In this document: piece by piece, positions 41,206-48,510 of the stretch
Numbering within the stretch: position 1 is the stretch's first letter
Layout: every line of letters starts with the position of its first letter
From: Natrialba hulunbeirensis JCM 10989
GTDB taxonomy: Archaea > Halobacteriota > Halobacteria > Halobacteriales > Natrialbaceae
Assembly: GCF_000337575.1 (NCBI RefSeq)
Contig: NZ_AOIM01000013.1
Coordinates: 156,425 to 220,424 of the forward strand
DNA length: 64,000 nt
Reading direction: 5' to 3'
Made by a program: the position numbers and the translations under genes
The notes under the pieces: generated by a model
What the model saw: only the letters and a program-made list of their open reading frames with translations
Databases searched by the model: none
Told to the model about the DNA's origin: nothing

Positions 41206-41724
41206 GCGCGGCGCTATCACCACGCCGACCAAAAGCCGTCGGCCAGCGCGTGCGTGCACGAACACGTCGATGACCGATCGGAGACGAGGAGTCCAGCCGG
41301 AAACGAGGTGTGACAATCGAAGCTACTCGAGTCGACCACGAACAACGGAAAAACGCTCCGTTACAGCGTTGACCTTCGACTTCGAAGCCGTGCAAACGTT
41401 GTTTGCCACGTTCACAGGTCCTTACACTTACCATCACGATGAAACTCATGCCCGCGGTAGTGTCAGTTACCACCGTCACCACCTACCACTACCGCAGGGC
41501 GCACTGCGGTGTCGTGTCATTGCTGTGTCTACTGATCGAGTACCCGTGATACAGAATCGACAGCGCAACCGATAGGCAACGATGAAGCGGCTGGAAAACG
41601 AGTCCGCCCTCCCCGATTGAACAGGTGCCAGACGATCGCGCTCACTCCGTTCGCGCACTGCGACTGGCGTGTTCAAATCCTGTCGGGATGGACTTTCGGC
41701 TGCTCACGTTGTTCGCAACAAAAG
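41206..41724. other. Intergenic stretch with a truncated tRNA-Tyr 3' end
   Basis: 519 bp between the DUF5789-type gene and tRNA-Tyr. No credible protein gene is seen. The main feature is an 18-bp exact copy of the tRNA-Tyr 3' end at 41601-41618, in the same orientation as the tRNA. A short segment at about 41671-41690 looks like a T-arm, but its stem does not pair. The region also has CACCTACCACTACC-type low complexity near 41478-41496. Confidence 0.6.
41601..41622 (-). repeat. Partial duplicate of the tRNA-Tyr 3' end (possible att remnant)
   Basis: AGTCCGCCCTCCCCGATT at 41601-41618 is identical to 41723-41740, the 3' acceptor and T-stem of tRNA-Tyr with two flanking bases. GAAC follows in both but with one T missing from the T-loop here. 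The copies are 122 bp apart in direct orientation. A 3'-end duplicate of a tRNA gene is the usual trace of site-specific integration. No integrase is seen in the window. Confidence 0.6.
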
Positions 41725-41798
41725 TCCGCCCTCCCCGATTTGAACGGGGGGCAAGTCGATCTACAGTCGACTGCTCTACCAGTCTGAGCTAAGGGCGG
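41725..41798 (-). tRNA. tRNA-Tyr (GTA)
   Basis: A 74-nt cloverleaf on the minus strand. The acceptor stem is CCGCCCT/AGGGCGG, the D arm GCTC...GAGC, the anticodon stem GTCGA/TCGAC enclosing loop CTGTAGA with anticodon GTA, and the T arm CCCCG TTCAAAT CGGGG, with discriminator A. CCA is not encoded, and a T-rich run follows the 3' end. No intron is present in the anticodon loop. The 3' end is partly duplicated 122 bp away. Confidence 0.95.
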
Positions 41799-41881
41799 TC
41801 GCACTCAAACGTAGTCGCCGAGGTAGACATAAGGGTTATTATTTCTGCTCCGACCCAACTATGGTACCACGTAACAGCATG

Positions 41882-41904
41882 ATTGATATAGGATGCGTAT
41901 CAAT
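41882..41904. promoter_or_regulatory. ATTGATA inverted repeat before cdrL
   Basis: ATTGATA (41882-41888), a 9-bp spacer and TATCAAT (41898-41904) form a perfect 7-bp inverted repeat ending 18 bp before the cdrL ATG. It overlaps the AT-rich core promoter, so a repressor bound here would block initiation. CdrL, CdrS or another factor could be the binder. Confidence 0.5.
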
Positions 41905-41921
41905 ATGTCTGTATATCGGCC

Positions 41922-42731
41922 ATGAGCAAGATCACGTTCCGCGCTGACGACGACCTCGTCGAGGAACTCGAGTCCCTCGAACTCTCCAAGAGCGAGGCGA
42001 TGCGTCAGGCCCTTCGGTCCTATCTCAGCCACGACGATGCCGGGCGACAGACCGCCGACGAGGCGCGTGCGGAACGAGCAGCACCATCGACACCCACCGA
42101 AGACCCATCCCTCGGCACGCAACTCGAGTGCATGCTCGAGGAATTCGTCTGCGAGCGTGTCGACAAACGGCTCGATGAGCGACTCGACTCCCAGGCGGAC
42201 GAGAGTCGCGACCGCCGAGTCGGACCAGTGGAAACGACGTCAGACACTGGGCGTCGAGGTGAGAGCCGGATGCGGAGGCAGCCGCCAGCGCGTCACCCAC
42301 AGGATGTAAACGTCAGTATTTCGCTGGCTGGAGTTGCTGAGAGTGTCGCTGGGCAGTCCTCGGCTGAGCAGGAGCAAGCATCGAGCGTGCAGACGCGCGA
42401 GACAACACAGACGAACAGCCCACAACCAAATACCCAGTCAGACAGTGGTCAGGCTGGACCAACCGATCACGCTGCTGTCGGACAGGATCGATCACCCACT
42501 CGGACCACCGAGCAGCCACAGACGAACACACAGCCAGCGTCGACAGAGAGCCACACCTGTGATCAGTGTGGTGAAGCCGTCGACGCAGATCACGTACACT
42601 GTCCAAACTGTGGCGAGAAGTCCTCGCGACGGCTGTTCTGTGAGTGTGGGGATGAGTACCGGTCAGACTGGTCGTTCTGTCCCGGCTGCGGGAGGCGGAC
42701 ACCGGCAGCAGACGTCCTCGAGCCCCGATAA
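41922..42731 (+). CDS. cdrL: CdrL-like ribbon-helix-helix protein with double zinc ribbon
   Basis: 269 residues in three parts. An N-terminal ribbon-helix-helix DNA-binding domain is at about 1-40 (SKITFRADDDLVEELESLE, LSKSEAMRQALRSYLS). A long Gln/Thr/Ser-rich linker spans about 45-205. A C-terminal double zinc ribbon has CDQCGEAVDADHVHCPNCG and CECGDEYRSDWSFCPGCG. The short RHH gene cdrS and ftsZ2 follow on the same strand, as in Haloferax and Halobacterium, where the long RHH gene upstream of cdrS is called cdrL. The zinc ribbons suggest protein or nucleic-acid contacts beyond the RHH. A perfect ATTGATA inverted repeat precedes it. Confidence 0.82.
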   Translation: MSKITFRADDDLVEELESLELSKSEAMRQALRSYLSHDDAGRQTADEARAERAAPSTPTEDPSLGTQLECMLEEFVCERVDKRLDERLDSQADESRDRRVGPVETTSDTGRRGESRMRRQPPARHPQDVNVSISLAGVAESVAGQSSAEQEQASSVQTRETTQTNSPQPNTQSDSGQAGPTDHAAVGQDRSPTRTTEQPQTNTQPASTESHTCDQCGEAVDADHVHCPNCGEKSSRRLFCECGDEYRSDWSFCPGCGRRTPAADVLEPR

Positions 42732-42761
42732 CGGTCCAACAGTCTCGGCTGACGAACAGTT

Positions 42762-42770
42762 GTAAGACAC
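42762..42770. promoter_or_regulatory. GTGTAAGACAC-type site 1, downstream of cdrL
   Basis: GTAAGACAC within TGTAAGACAC lies 30 bp after the cdrL stop. It is the first of five copies of the motif in the 220-bp cdrL-cdrS gap. Confidence 0.55.
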
Positions 42771-42826
42771 TGAAAATCCGTCTCGCCGATAGTTTTATTA
42801 TGAAGGACGGTATTCTGTTTATTCGC

Positions 42827-42846
42827 GTAAGACGACTGTCTTACAC
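42827..42846. promoter_or_regulatory. Inverted repeat of the GTAAGAC motif at the cdrS promoter
   Basis: GTAAGAC (42827-42833), GACT and GTCTTAC (42838-42844), continuing as ACAC, form a perfect 7-bp inverted repeat. It begins about 30 bp after the TATA-like TTTTATTA at 42793-42800, so it would lie at or just after the transcription start of cdrS-ftsZ2. This is the best operator candidate in the region. RHH proteins typically bind such short repeats as dimers of dimers. Confidence 0.65.
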
Positions 42847-42864
42847 CAGGCAGGAACTGCCCAA

Positions 42865-42886
42865 AATCGCCCGACTGTGGGCGATT
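42865..42886. promoter_or_regulatory. Strong hairpin in the cdrS leader
   Basis: AATCGCCC, loop GACTGT and GGGCGATT form a perfect 8-bp stem with a 6-base loop. A second inverted repeat, GGCGCG/CGCGCC, lies at 42901-42923. Both are in the predicted leader between the cdrS promoter and ATG 42952, so they could be RNA structures or further protein sites. Confidence 0.5.
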
Positions 42887-42889
42887 GTA

Positions 42890-42933
42890 GTGTAAGACAC
42901 GGCGCGTCTGACAGGGGCGCGCCATCGTCTTAC
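42890..42933. promoter_or_regulatory. GTGTAAGACAC-type sites 4 and 5 before cdrS
   Basis: The full consensus GTGTAAGACAC is at 42890-42900 and its core in the other orientation, GTCTTAC, is at 42927-42933, 19-62 bp before the cdrS start. They flank the GGCGCG inverted repeat. Confidence 0.55.
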
Positions 42934-42951
42934 CCAACGGGGAATACAACA

Positions 42952-43131
42952 ATGGAGCGTGTGACACTGCGAATTCCGAAACAGCAGATCGATGAGGTAG
43001 AGCAGCTGGTTGACTCGGGCGAGTTCCCGAACCGGAGTGAAGCGATCCGGTCGGCCGTCCGCGAGATGATCAACGAGCAGTACGACGGCCACAGCGAACA
43101 GGCCGGAAAACACAACTGGGCAAAGGTCTAA
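42952..43131 (+). CDS. cdrS: Ribbon-helix-helix cell-division regulator CdrS
   Basis: A 59-residue CopG/RHH protein made of little more than the DNA-binding fold: [40 protein letters not shown], then a short basic-polar tail. CdrS of Halobacterium and Haloferax is a known regulator of cell-division genes co-transcribed with ftsZ2, and the same order occurs here (ftsZ2 begins 2 bp after the stop). The promoter region carries several GTGTAAGACAC-like sites that may be its operators (autoregulation). Start ATG 42952. Confidence 0.9.
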   Translation: MERVTLRIPKQQIDEVEQLVDSGEFPNRSEAIRSAVREMINEQYDGHSEQAGKHNWAKV

Positions 43132-43133
43132 CA

Positions 43134-44321
43134 ATGCAGGATATTGTTCAGGACGCCCTCGAGAACGCAGAACAGGAAGCCCGAGAGATGGATGCCACGA
43201 TGGACGACGACGAGTTCGGTGACCCCCGAATCGTCATCGTCGGCTGTGGCGGTGCCGGCAACAACACCATCAACCGGCTGTATAACATCGGCGTCGACGG
43301 CGCTGACACCGTGGCGATCAACACGGACAAACAGCACCTGAAGATGATCGAAGCCGACACGAAGATCCTCGTCGGCAAGTCGCTCACGAACGGGCTCGGC
43401 GCTGGCGGAGATCCCTCGATGGGCGAACGCGCGACCGAGATGGCCCAGAGCACGGTCAAAGAGGTCCTCGGCGACGCAGACCTCGTCTTCGTGACGGCAG
43501 GTATGGGCGGTGGCACCGGCACGGGTGCCGCCCCCGTCGTCTCGAAGATCGCCAAAGAGCAGGGTGCGATCGTCGTCGGCATGGTCTCGACGCCGTTCAA
43601 CGTCGAGCGTGCCCGTACGGTCAAGGCAGAGGAAGGACTCGAGAAGCTCCGCGATCAGGCGGACTCGATCATCGTCCTCGACAACAACCGACTGCTCGAT
43701 TACGTCCCGAACCTCCCGATCGGCAAGGCGTTCTCGGTCATGGACCAGATCATCGCCGAAACCGTCAAGGGAATCTCGGAGACGATCACCCAGCCGTCGC
43801 TGATCAACCTGGACTACGCGGACATGTCCACGATCATGAATCAGGGCGGCGTCGCGGTGATGCTCGTCGGCGAGACACAGGATAAGAACAAGACTGACGA
43901 GGTCGTCAAGGACGCGATGAACCATCCGCTGCTGGACGTCGACTACCGTGGTGCATCCGGTGGACTCGTCCACATTACGGGTGGCCCGGACCTCACGCTC
44001 AAAGAGGCCGAGGGCATCGCGGACAACATCACGGAACGCCTCGAGGCGTCTGCAAACGTCATCTGGGGCGCCCGGATTCAGGAGAACTACAAGGGCAAGG
44101 TCCGCGTCATGGCGATCATGACCGGCGTCCAGAGCGCGCAGGTGCTGGGCCCGACGACGCAGAAGCAGGCCGACAAGTCCCGTGCGAGCATCGAGGGACT
44201 CAACGACGGCGACTTCGACGCGAGCAACAACGTCGAACAGTCCGGCCAGAGCTTCGGTGCCCAGAGCGACGGCGGCCGAAGCGAACTCGATAAGCAAAAC
44301 GGCGTCGACGTTATCCGCTAA
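43134..44321 (+). CDS. ftsZ2: Cell-division GTPase FtsZ2
   Basis: 395-residue tubulin-superfamily GTPase that assembles at midcell. Motifs: [39 protein letters not shown], the GTP-binding T4 loop [40 protein letters not shown] and the T7 loop region [20 protein letters not shown]. The N-terminal 30 residues and the C-terminal tail after [14 protein letters not shown] are variable and acidic. The cdrS upstream position and close match to haloarchaeal FtsZ2 sequences indicate FtsZ2 rather than FtsZ1 or a CetZ. In Haloferax FtsZ2 acts in ring constriction. Confidence 0.95.
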   Translation: MQDIVQDALENAEQEAREMDATMDDDEFGDPRIVIVGCGGAGNNTINRLYNIGVDGADTVAINTDKQHLKMIEADTKILVGKSLTNGLGAGGDPSMGERATEMAQSTVKEVLGDADLVFVTAGMGGGTGTGAAPVVSKIAKEQGAIVVGMVSTPFNVERARTVKAEEGLEKLRDQADSIIVLDNNRLLDYVPNLPIGKAFSVMDQIIAETVKGISETITQPSLINLDYADMSTIMNQGGVAVMLVGETQDKNKTDEVVKDAMNHPLLDVDYRGASGGLVHITGGPDLTLKEAEGIADNITERLEASANVIWGARIQENYKGKVRVMAIMTGVQSAQVLGPTTQKQADKSRASIEGLNDGDFDASNNVEQSGQSFGAQSDGGRSELDKQNGVDVIR

Positions 44322-44415
44322 CTGACGCCAGACTGCGGCGCAGTCACTGCAGTACGGTTGCGGTGCGGTTTCGGTTTTGTGTGGCTCGCCTCGTCTCGTT
44401 TCGTCTTGTTTCCGA

Positions 44416-44525
44416 GTGTCTTACTTGAACCAGAGGCTGTGTGCAGACAGCGGTATTCGGATGCTACTGATTCGTGTGGTATCTGACCGGAATGTACAAC
44501 AGGCCCCACGCAGACAGTGTAAGAC
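44416..44525. promoter_or_regulatory. Two GTGTAAGACAC-type sites before the nucleotidyltransferase gene
   Basis: GTGTCTTAC at 44416-44424 and GTGTAAGAC at 44517-44525, in opposite orientation, lie in the 212-bp gap between ftsZ2 and the next gene. The second ends 8 bp before the start codon ATG 44534. A further copy, GTGTCTTAC, lies inside the coding region at 44756-44764. The sites tie this gene to whatever binds the cdrS promoter. Confidence 0.55.
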
Positions 44526-44533
44526 GACCAGCG

Positions 44534-45373
44534 ATGCACGCACTCGTCTTTGCTGCCGGTCGCGGCACGCGGCTCCAGCCGTACACCGACGACACACCGA
44601 AGCCGCTGCTCGAGATCAGTGGCGAGCCGTTGCTCCGCCGAACCCTGCAGACGGTCACTGACTCCGTTTCCGGGATCGAGCAGTTCACCGTCCTCGTTGG
44701 CTACCGGGGCGACGACATCGTCGACTGCATCGGGAAGACGGTCGACGGTGTCCCAGTGTCTTACGCGTGGCAACGCGACCGGAAGGGACTCGCACACGCT
44801 GTCTGCCGGGCGGCCGAGGACGGCTACGGTGTCACACTCGCATCTGACGACGACGAGAACGAGGATGGGGATGGGGATGAGGACGGGGAAGACAAAGGCA
44901 CAAACGTCTCAGACACCGCGTTCCCGGACGACGTACTGACGATCAACGGCGACAACGCCCTCGACTGTGACCTCTCGCCGCTCGTCGACCACCATCGCGA
45001 ACCCGGCGTCGACGGAACACTGTTACTCGACCGTGTCTCCCGAAACGAAGCCGAAGCTACAGCACTGTGTTCGCTCGCAGACGACGGCCGTATTCGATCC
45101 GTCGAGTCGACACTCGAACGCGAGCAGACGACGGGCTACATGGCCGCCGGCGTCCAGACCCACGATGGACCCGCCCTCCTCGAGGCGTGTCGTACAGTCG
45201 AGCGCGCCGACAGCGGCGAGTTCGAACTCACGGCTGCACTCGAGTCCCTGCTCACAGACGGCGCCCAGTACGTCGGGGTCGAACTCGAGGGCTGGCATCG
45301 GAACGTGAATACGCCTGCTGACCTCGAGCGGGCGCGAGAACGGTTCGAAGGGAGAGCAAGTGCTGGGAACTAA
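44534..45373 (+). CDS. Sugar-phosphate nucleotidyltransferase-like protein
   Basis: 279 residues of the NTP-transferase fold. The nucleotide-binding signature opens the protein: LVFAAGRGTRLQPYTDDTPK, then PLLEISGEPLLRRTL. Metal and substrate residues follow in DDVLTINGDNALDCDLSPLV and GWHRNVNTPADLERARERF. A highly acidic insert of about 20 residues (EDGDGDEDGEDKG) lies before the metal aspartate region. Relatives include glucose-1-phosphate thymidylyltransferases and phosphocholine or archaeal sugar nucleotide transferases; the substrate is uncertain. I chose ATG 44534; an ATG at 44492 is possible but would lie upstream of the motif site. Confidence 0.82.
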   Translation: MHALVFAAGRGTRLQPYTDDTPKPLLEISGEPLLRRTLQTVTDSVSGIEQFTVLVGYRGDDIVDCIGKTVDGVPVSYAWQRDRKGLAHAVCRAAEDGYGVTLASDDDENEDGDGDEDGEDKGTNVSDTAFPDDVLTINGDNALDCDLSPLVDHHREPGVDGTLLLDRVSRNEAEATALCSLADDGRIRSVESTLEREQTTGYMAAGVQTHDGPALLEACRTVERADSGEFELTAALESLLTDGAQYVGVELEGWHRNVNTPADLERARERFEGRASAGN

Positions 45374-45469
45374 GCGAAAACGGCGGCAGGTGGTGAGATC
45401 CTTCTGATGACTACACGCGACCGTGGTCGACCCTGAAACTTACGTGGCGGGAATTCGAACCCGGACGAG

Positions 45470-45985
45470 ATGACGGTCTCGCTTGCGCTTCGGATCCTTG
45501 GCATTCTCGCCGCCGGCTATCTGCTGTTCGTCACCTTGCTGGCGATGGGCCCGATCGGGATGGTGGTGTTCGTGCCGTTGCTCGTGATCGGTGCCGTACA
45601 GGTGTATCGAACTCGAACCCGCCCCGAAAACGGTGGGACAGATGGCGAACTGCCGGACTACTGTCCGAACTGCGGCACGGCGATCGAGGGAGGTGTATTC
45701 GACGCGACGGCCACGACTACGGACACTGGTGATGGCGAGAAGAGCGATCAAGGTGTCGAGCGCAATCGCCACGCGGACAGCGCGGATTCCGATGAACAGC
45801 CGTGGCGTGTACACTACTGTGGCAGATGTGGTGCACCGCTTCGCGCAGGCGGCGACATCAAGTGTACCTCGGGATGCGAGACGGGTGCAACCGGTCGCAC
45901 TGGCTCGACGAACTGTCCTCACTGTGGCTCACCGAACGATTCGGGACGGGAAACGTGTGCGTACTGCGAGGCGGCACTCGAGTAG
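45470..45985 (+). CDS. Membrane-anchored zinc-ribbon protein
   Basis: 171 residues. One long N-terminal hydrophobic stretch (about 5-45: LGILAAGYLLFVTLLAMGPI, then MVVFVPLLVIGAVQVY) gives two short or one long hairpin helix. It is followed by a soluble tail with three CxxC knuckles: YCPNCGTAIEGG, YCGRCGAPLRAG and NCPHCGSPNDSGRE, plus CAYCEAALE. The tail probably folds as two zinc ribbons on the cytoplasmic side. No family is recognised. It is convergent with ncsA, whose stop is adjacent. Confidence 0.75.
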   Translation: MTVSLALRILGILAAGYLLFVTLLAMGPIGMVVFVPLLVIGAVQVYRTRTRPENGGTDGELPDYCPNCGTAIEGGVFDATATTTDTGDGEKSDQGVERNRHADSADSDEQPWRVHYCGRCGAPLRAGGDIKCTSGCETGATGRTGSTNCPHCGSPNDSGRETCAYCEAALE

Positions 45986-46945
45986 CTAGACGAGCGCCTC
46001 GAGCAGGGAACACTTCCGACAGACCTCACGGGTCGTCGTGGAGCCGCACTCGGAACAGTCCTGCAGGTCTGCGCCGTCCTCACCGCTGAACTCGTCTGAT
46101 GTAATACTCGCGAGTTCTTCGTATCCAGAGAGAATCGAGTGACGGGTGCCGGGGTGGTTCTCCTCCAGGTCGTACAACAGCTGCTGGATCTCACCACGGT
46201 AGGCCTCGCTCGCGTGTGGACACTCCGTGATGTGTGCCGGGAGGTCGTTGAGGTGGGCGTAGAGTGCGACTTCCTTTTCGGGAACGTCACGAAGCGGCTT
46301 GGCGCGCGGGACGAACTCGTCCTGTTGCTCGCGCTCGGAGAGCGGCCCGAGGCTCGCATCAAAGTGCTTGGCGATCTGTTCGACGTCGCCCTCGAGGAAG
46401 TTCATTAGAGCCGTCTGGGCTTCGTCATCCAGGTTGTGGCCCGTCAAGAGGAGGTCCGCGCCGAGGTCGTCCGCGTAGCGCGAGAGGATATCACGTCGGA
46501 AGACGCCGCAATAGGCACAGGCTGCCATGTTTTCGGGGTCGTCCTCAACCACGTCGTCCATCTGGATGCCGAACTCCTCCTCGTAACTGACGACCTCGTG
46601 GCGGATGTCGAGGTCGTCGGACAGTTCGACGCAGGCGTCGAGGCTCTTGTCGCGGTAGCCCTCGATCCCCTCATGGATCGTCAGGCCGACGAGTTCGATG
46701 CGCGGGTCCTTGGCGAACGTTTCGTGGAGAATCTGGGTGAGGACGACGCTGTCCTTGCCGCCGGAGAGGCCGATAACCCACGTTTGCGGGTTCTCCGGCG
46801 TCGCGTCCTTCGGGACCAGGTCGTCCCGGCGCACGCGCCGGCGTACCCGCTTCTCGACCGATTCACGGAAGTGATCCGCACAGAGGTGTGCCCCGGAGTA
46901 GGCGGCGTGCATGACCGCCTCCTCGTCACACCGATTGCAGTCCAT
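45986..46945 (-). CDS. ncsA: tRNA 2-thiolation protein NcsA
   Basis: 319-residue PP-loop ATPase of the Ncs6/TtuA group that adenylates U34 of tRNA and inserts sulfur from SAMP ubiquitin-like carriers. The N-terminal zinc site is in MDCNRCDEEA with HLCADHF. The PP-loop VIGLSGGKDSVVLTQ is at about 57-71, the Fe-S/catalytic CAYCGVFRRDIL is near the middle, with LLTGHNLDDEAQTALMN, and the C-terminal zinc ribbon has LQDCSECGSTTTREVCRKCS. It is next to ftsZ2 in Haloferax as well, so the order is conserved. Confidence 0.92.
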   Translation of the reverse strand: MDCNRCDEEAVMHAAYSGAHLCADHFRESVEKRVRRRVRRDDLVPKDATPENPQTWVIGLSGGKDSVVLTQILHETFAKDPRIELVGLTIHEGIEGYRDKSLDACVELSDDLDIRHEVVSYEEEFGIQMDDVVEDDPENMAACAYCGVFRRDILSRYADDLGADLLLTGHNLDDEAQTALMNFLEGDVEQIAKHFDASLGPLSEREQQDEFVPRAKPLRDVPEKEVALYAHLNDLPAHITECPHASEAYRGEIQQLLYDLEENHPGTRHSILSGYEELASITSDEFSGEDGADLQDCSECGSTTTREVCRKCSLLEALV

Positions 46946-47073
46946 CGCGGTGAGATTGCCGTCGAACGCGTATGTCGGTTTCGTCTCCTGCGTGCGTTGT
47001 GGTCTCTGGGATCGTTGTTGGGGTTGTTGTTGAGGCGTTGTCGGGGTCGTTACCAGGATCGTTGCTGGAATCG

Positions 47074-47823
47074 CTACTCGGCCGATTCGGGCGCTGCCGG
47101 TGTCCGTGGCGGGACGACAGAACGGTCCTCGATGGCCTCAGCACCGTCCTGCAGTGAGTCGAGGAGCAGATCGACGTAGCGCTCGCGCGTCGACGAGGAG
47201 AACAGTTCGTGGCCGCCGTCGTAGAGCACGACGTGCTCTGCGGGGACGCGCTCACCGATCGGCTCGAGGTCCACGACGGAGTCACGCAGCGTACAGAAGA
47301 CCACTGCATCGTGGTCGATCGTCAGGAGGTTCTGCTGGGAGTGGTGGACCTCCCGGACGAACGCCGGCGAGACCCAGCGCGGCGTCGTCGAAATCTGGTG
47401 GTCCGTTGCCTTCTCGCCGAGTGCGTCGCGTCCCATCTCGCCGACCGGAATACACGGGAGCGTCGTCGGCACACGGGAGACGAGATCGAGCGCCTGTTCG
47501 GGCAGGTCGATGTTGTACCCCCACCACGGACTCAGGTAGACGTGGTTGTCAGCGCCGTCGAGCGCCTGCGCGACGAGTGCGCCCGCGCTGTGGGCGAGTA
47601 GCTGATACTCCTCCAGGTCGAGGACGTACTCTGCAACCGGCTCGAGCCAGTCGGCTTTGAAGTCCTCGATATTCGTCGGGAGCTCGAAGGCGTGAACCCG
47701 ATAGCCGGCGTCGGTGAGCTTCCCGATGAGCCAGCTGACGTTCTCGTGGGTCCAGCGGTTGCCCCAGCCCATGACGAAGACGAGTTCGGTCTCGCCGTCC
47801 TCGTTGAAGACGCGGTGTCGCAT
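47074..47823 (-). CDS. Alpha/beta hydrolase-fold protein
   Basis: 249 residues from ATG 47823. The hydrolase core shows an oxyanion-side glycine strand, LVFVMGWGNRW, the nucleophile elbow LLAHSAGALVAQAL (SAGA with the serine) and the C-terminal histidine in VVLYDGGHELFSSSTRERYV. An acidic residue is likely in CTLRDSVVDLEPIG. The last 20 residues are low complexity. The substrate is unknown; esterase, lipase or thioesterase are all possible. Transcribed alone; the neighbouring ncsA ends 128 bp away. Confidence 0.8.
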   Translation of the reverse strand: MRHRVFNEDGETELVFVMGWGNRWTHENVSWLIGKLTDAGYRVHAFELPTNIEDFKADWLEPVAEYVLDLEEYQLLAHSAGALVAQALDGADNHVYLSPWWGYNIDLPEQALDLVSRVPTTLPCIPVGEMGRDALGEKATDHQISTTPRWVSPAFVREVHHSQQNLLTIDHDAVVFCTLRDSVVDLEPIGERVPAEHVVLYDGGHELFSSSTRERYVDLLLDSLQDGAEAIEDRSVVPPRTPAAPESAE

Positions 47824-47985
47824 ACGGTTCACTTCGGGCGGATCAGATAAAAACCTGCTCTCTTGACAGGACAGTGTGGTGACGTTGCCGGCGAGAGAAC
47901 AGTTCGACTGCCCATCGGACAACAACGCACAGCCACGAACACAGCGTTTGGCAACTGCTTTGAAAGCGCCCGTGTGAGTCGACCC

Positions 47986-48459
47986 ATGTTCGACTCCCTC
48001 CGCGCCCGACTCTATCGGCTCGGGTTCAACCTCTTTCCCGCCTATCGACGCACCGGCGGCCGAGTCACCTACATCGCGCCCGACTGGCAGGAGATTCGCA
48101 TCAAACTCCCCCACACCTGGCGGACGCGCAACTACGTCGGGACAACCTTCGGCGGCAGCATGTACGCCGCAACGGACCCGTTCCACATGATGATGCTCCT
48201 GAAGACGCTCGGCGACGAGTACACCGTCTGGGACAAGGAAGCCGAGATCCGCTTTAAGAAACCCGGCACCGAAACGCTGTACGCGCGGTTCACGATGACC
48301 AACGAGGAACTCGACGCGATCCGCGCCGAACTCGACCGCGAGGGAACGGACTCGATCGACCGCCACTACACCGTCGACCTCGTCGACGCCGATGGAGCCG
48401 TGCACGCGACGATCCGCAAGACCGTGTACGTGACGACGGATCAGTCGAAACGCGCCTGA
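47986..48459 (+). CDS. DUF4442 hotdog-type protein (putative acyl thioesterase)
   Basis: 157 residues of the DUF4442 family, a divergent hotdog fold. The conserved stretch is NLFPAYRRTGGRVTYIAPDW, then IRIKLPHTWRTRNYVGTTFG and MYAATDPFHMMMLLKTLGDE. A C-terminal strand pair follows with VYVTTDQSKRA. The family may act on acyl-CoA or related esters, but no catalytic proof is available. The ATG at 47986 gives the natural start; the upstream open frame is GC-rich and unrelated. It is followed 51 bp later by an unrelated gene. Confidence 0.82.
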   Translation: MFDSLRARLYRLGFNLFPAYRRTGGRVTYIAPDWQEIRIKLPHTWRTRNYVGTTFGGSMYAATDPFHMMMLLKTLGDEYTVWDKEAEIRFKKPGTETLYARFTMTNEELDAIRAELDREGTDSIDRHYTVDLVDADGAVHATIRKTVYVTTDQSKRA

Positions 48460-48510
48460 GCAGGCGTCGGCTGAGAAACCGTTTTGCAACTCGAGTACCC
48501 ACCGTCGATA

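Noticed and set aside
41446-41553. A 36-residue frame near tRNA-Tyr
   Set aside because: The translation is low complexity (VVSVTTVTTYHYRR) and has no start signal or known domain.
41640-41695. A second tRNA on the plus strand, suggested by GTTCAAATC
   Set aside because: The T-stem around the loop does not pair (GCGTG versus CCTGT) and no anticodon arm follows, so it is not a tRNA.
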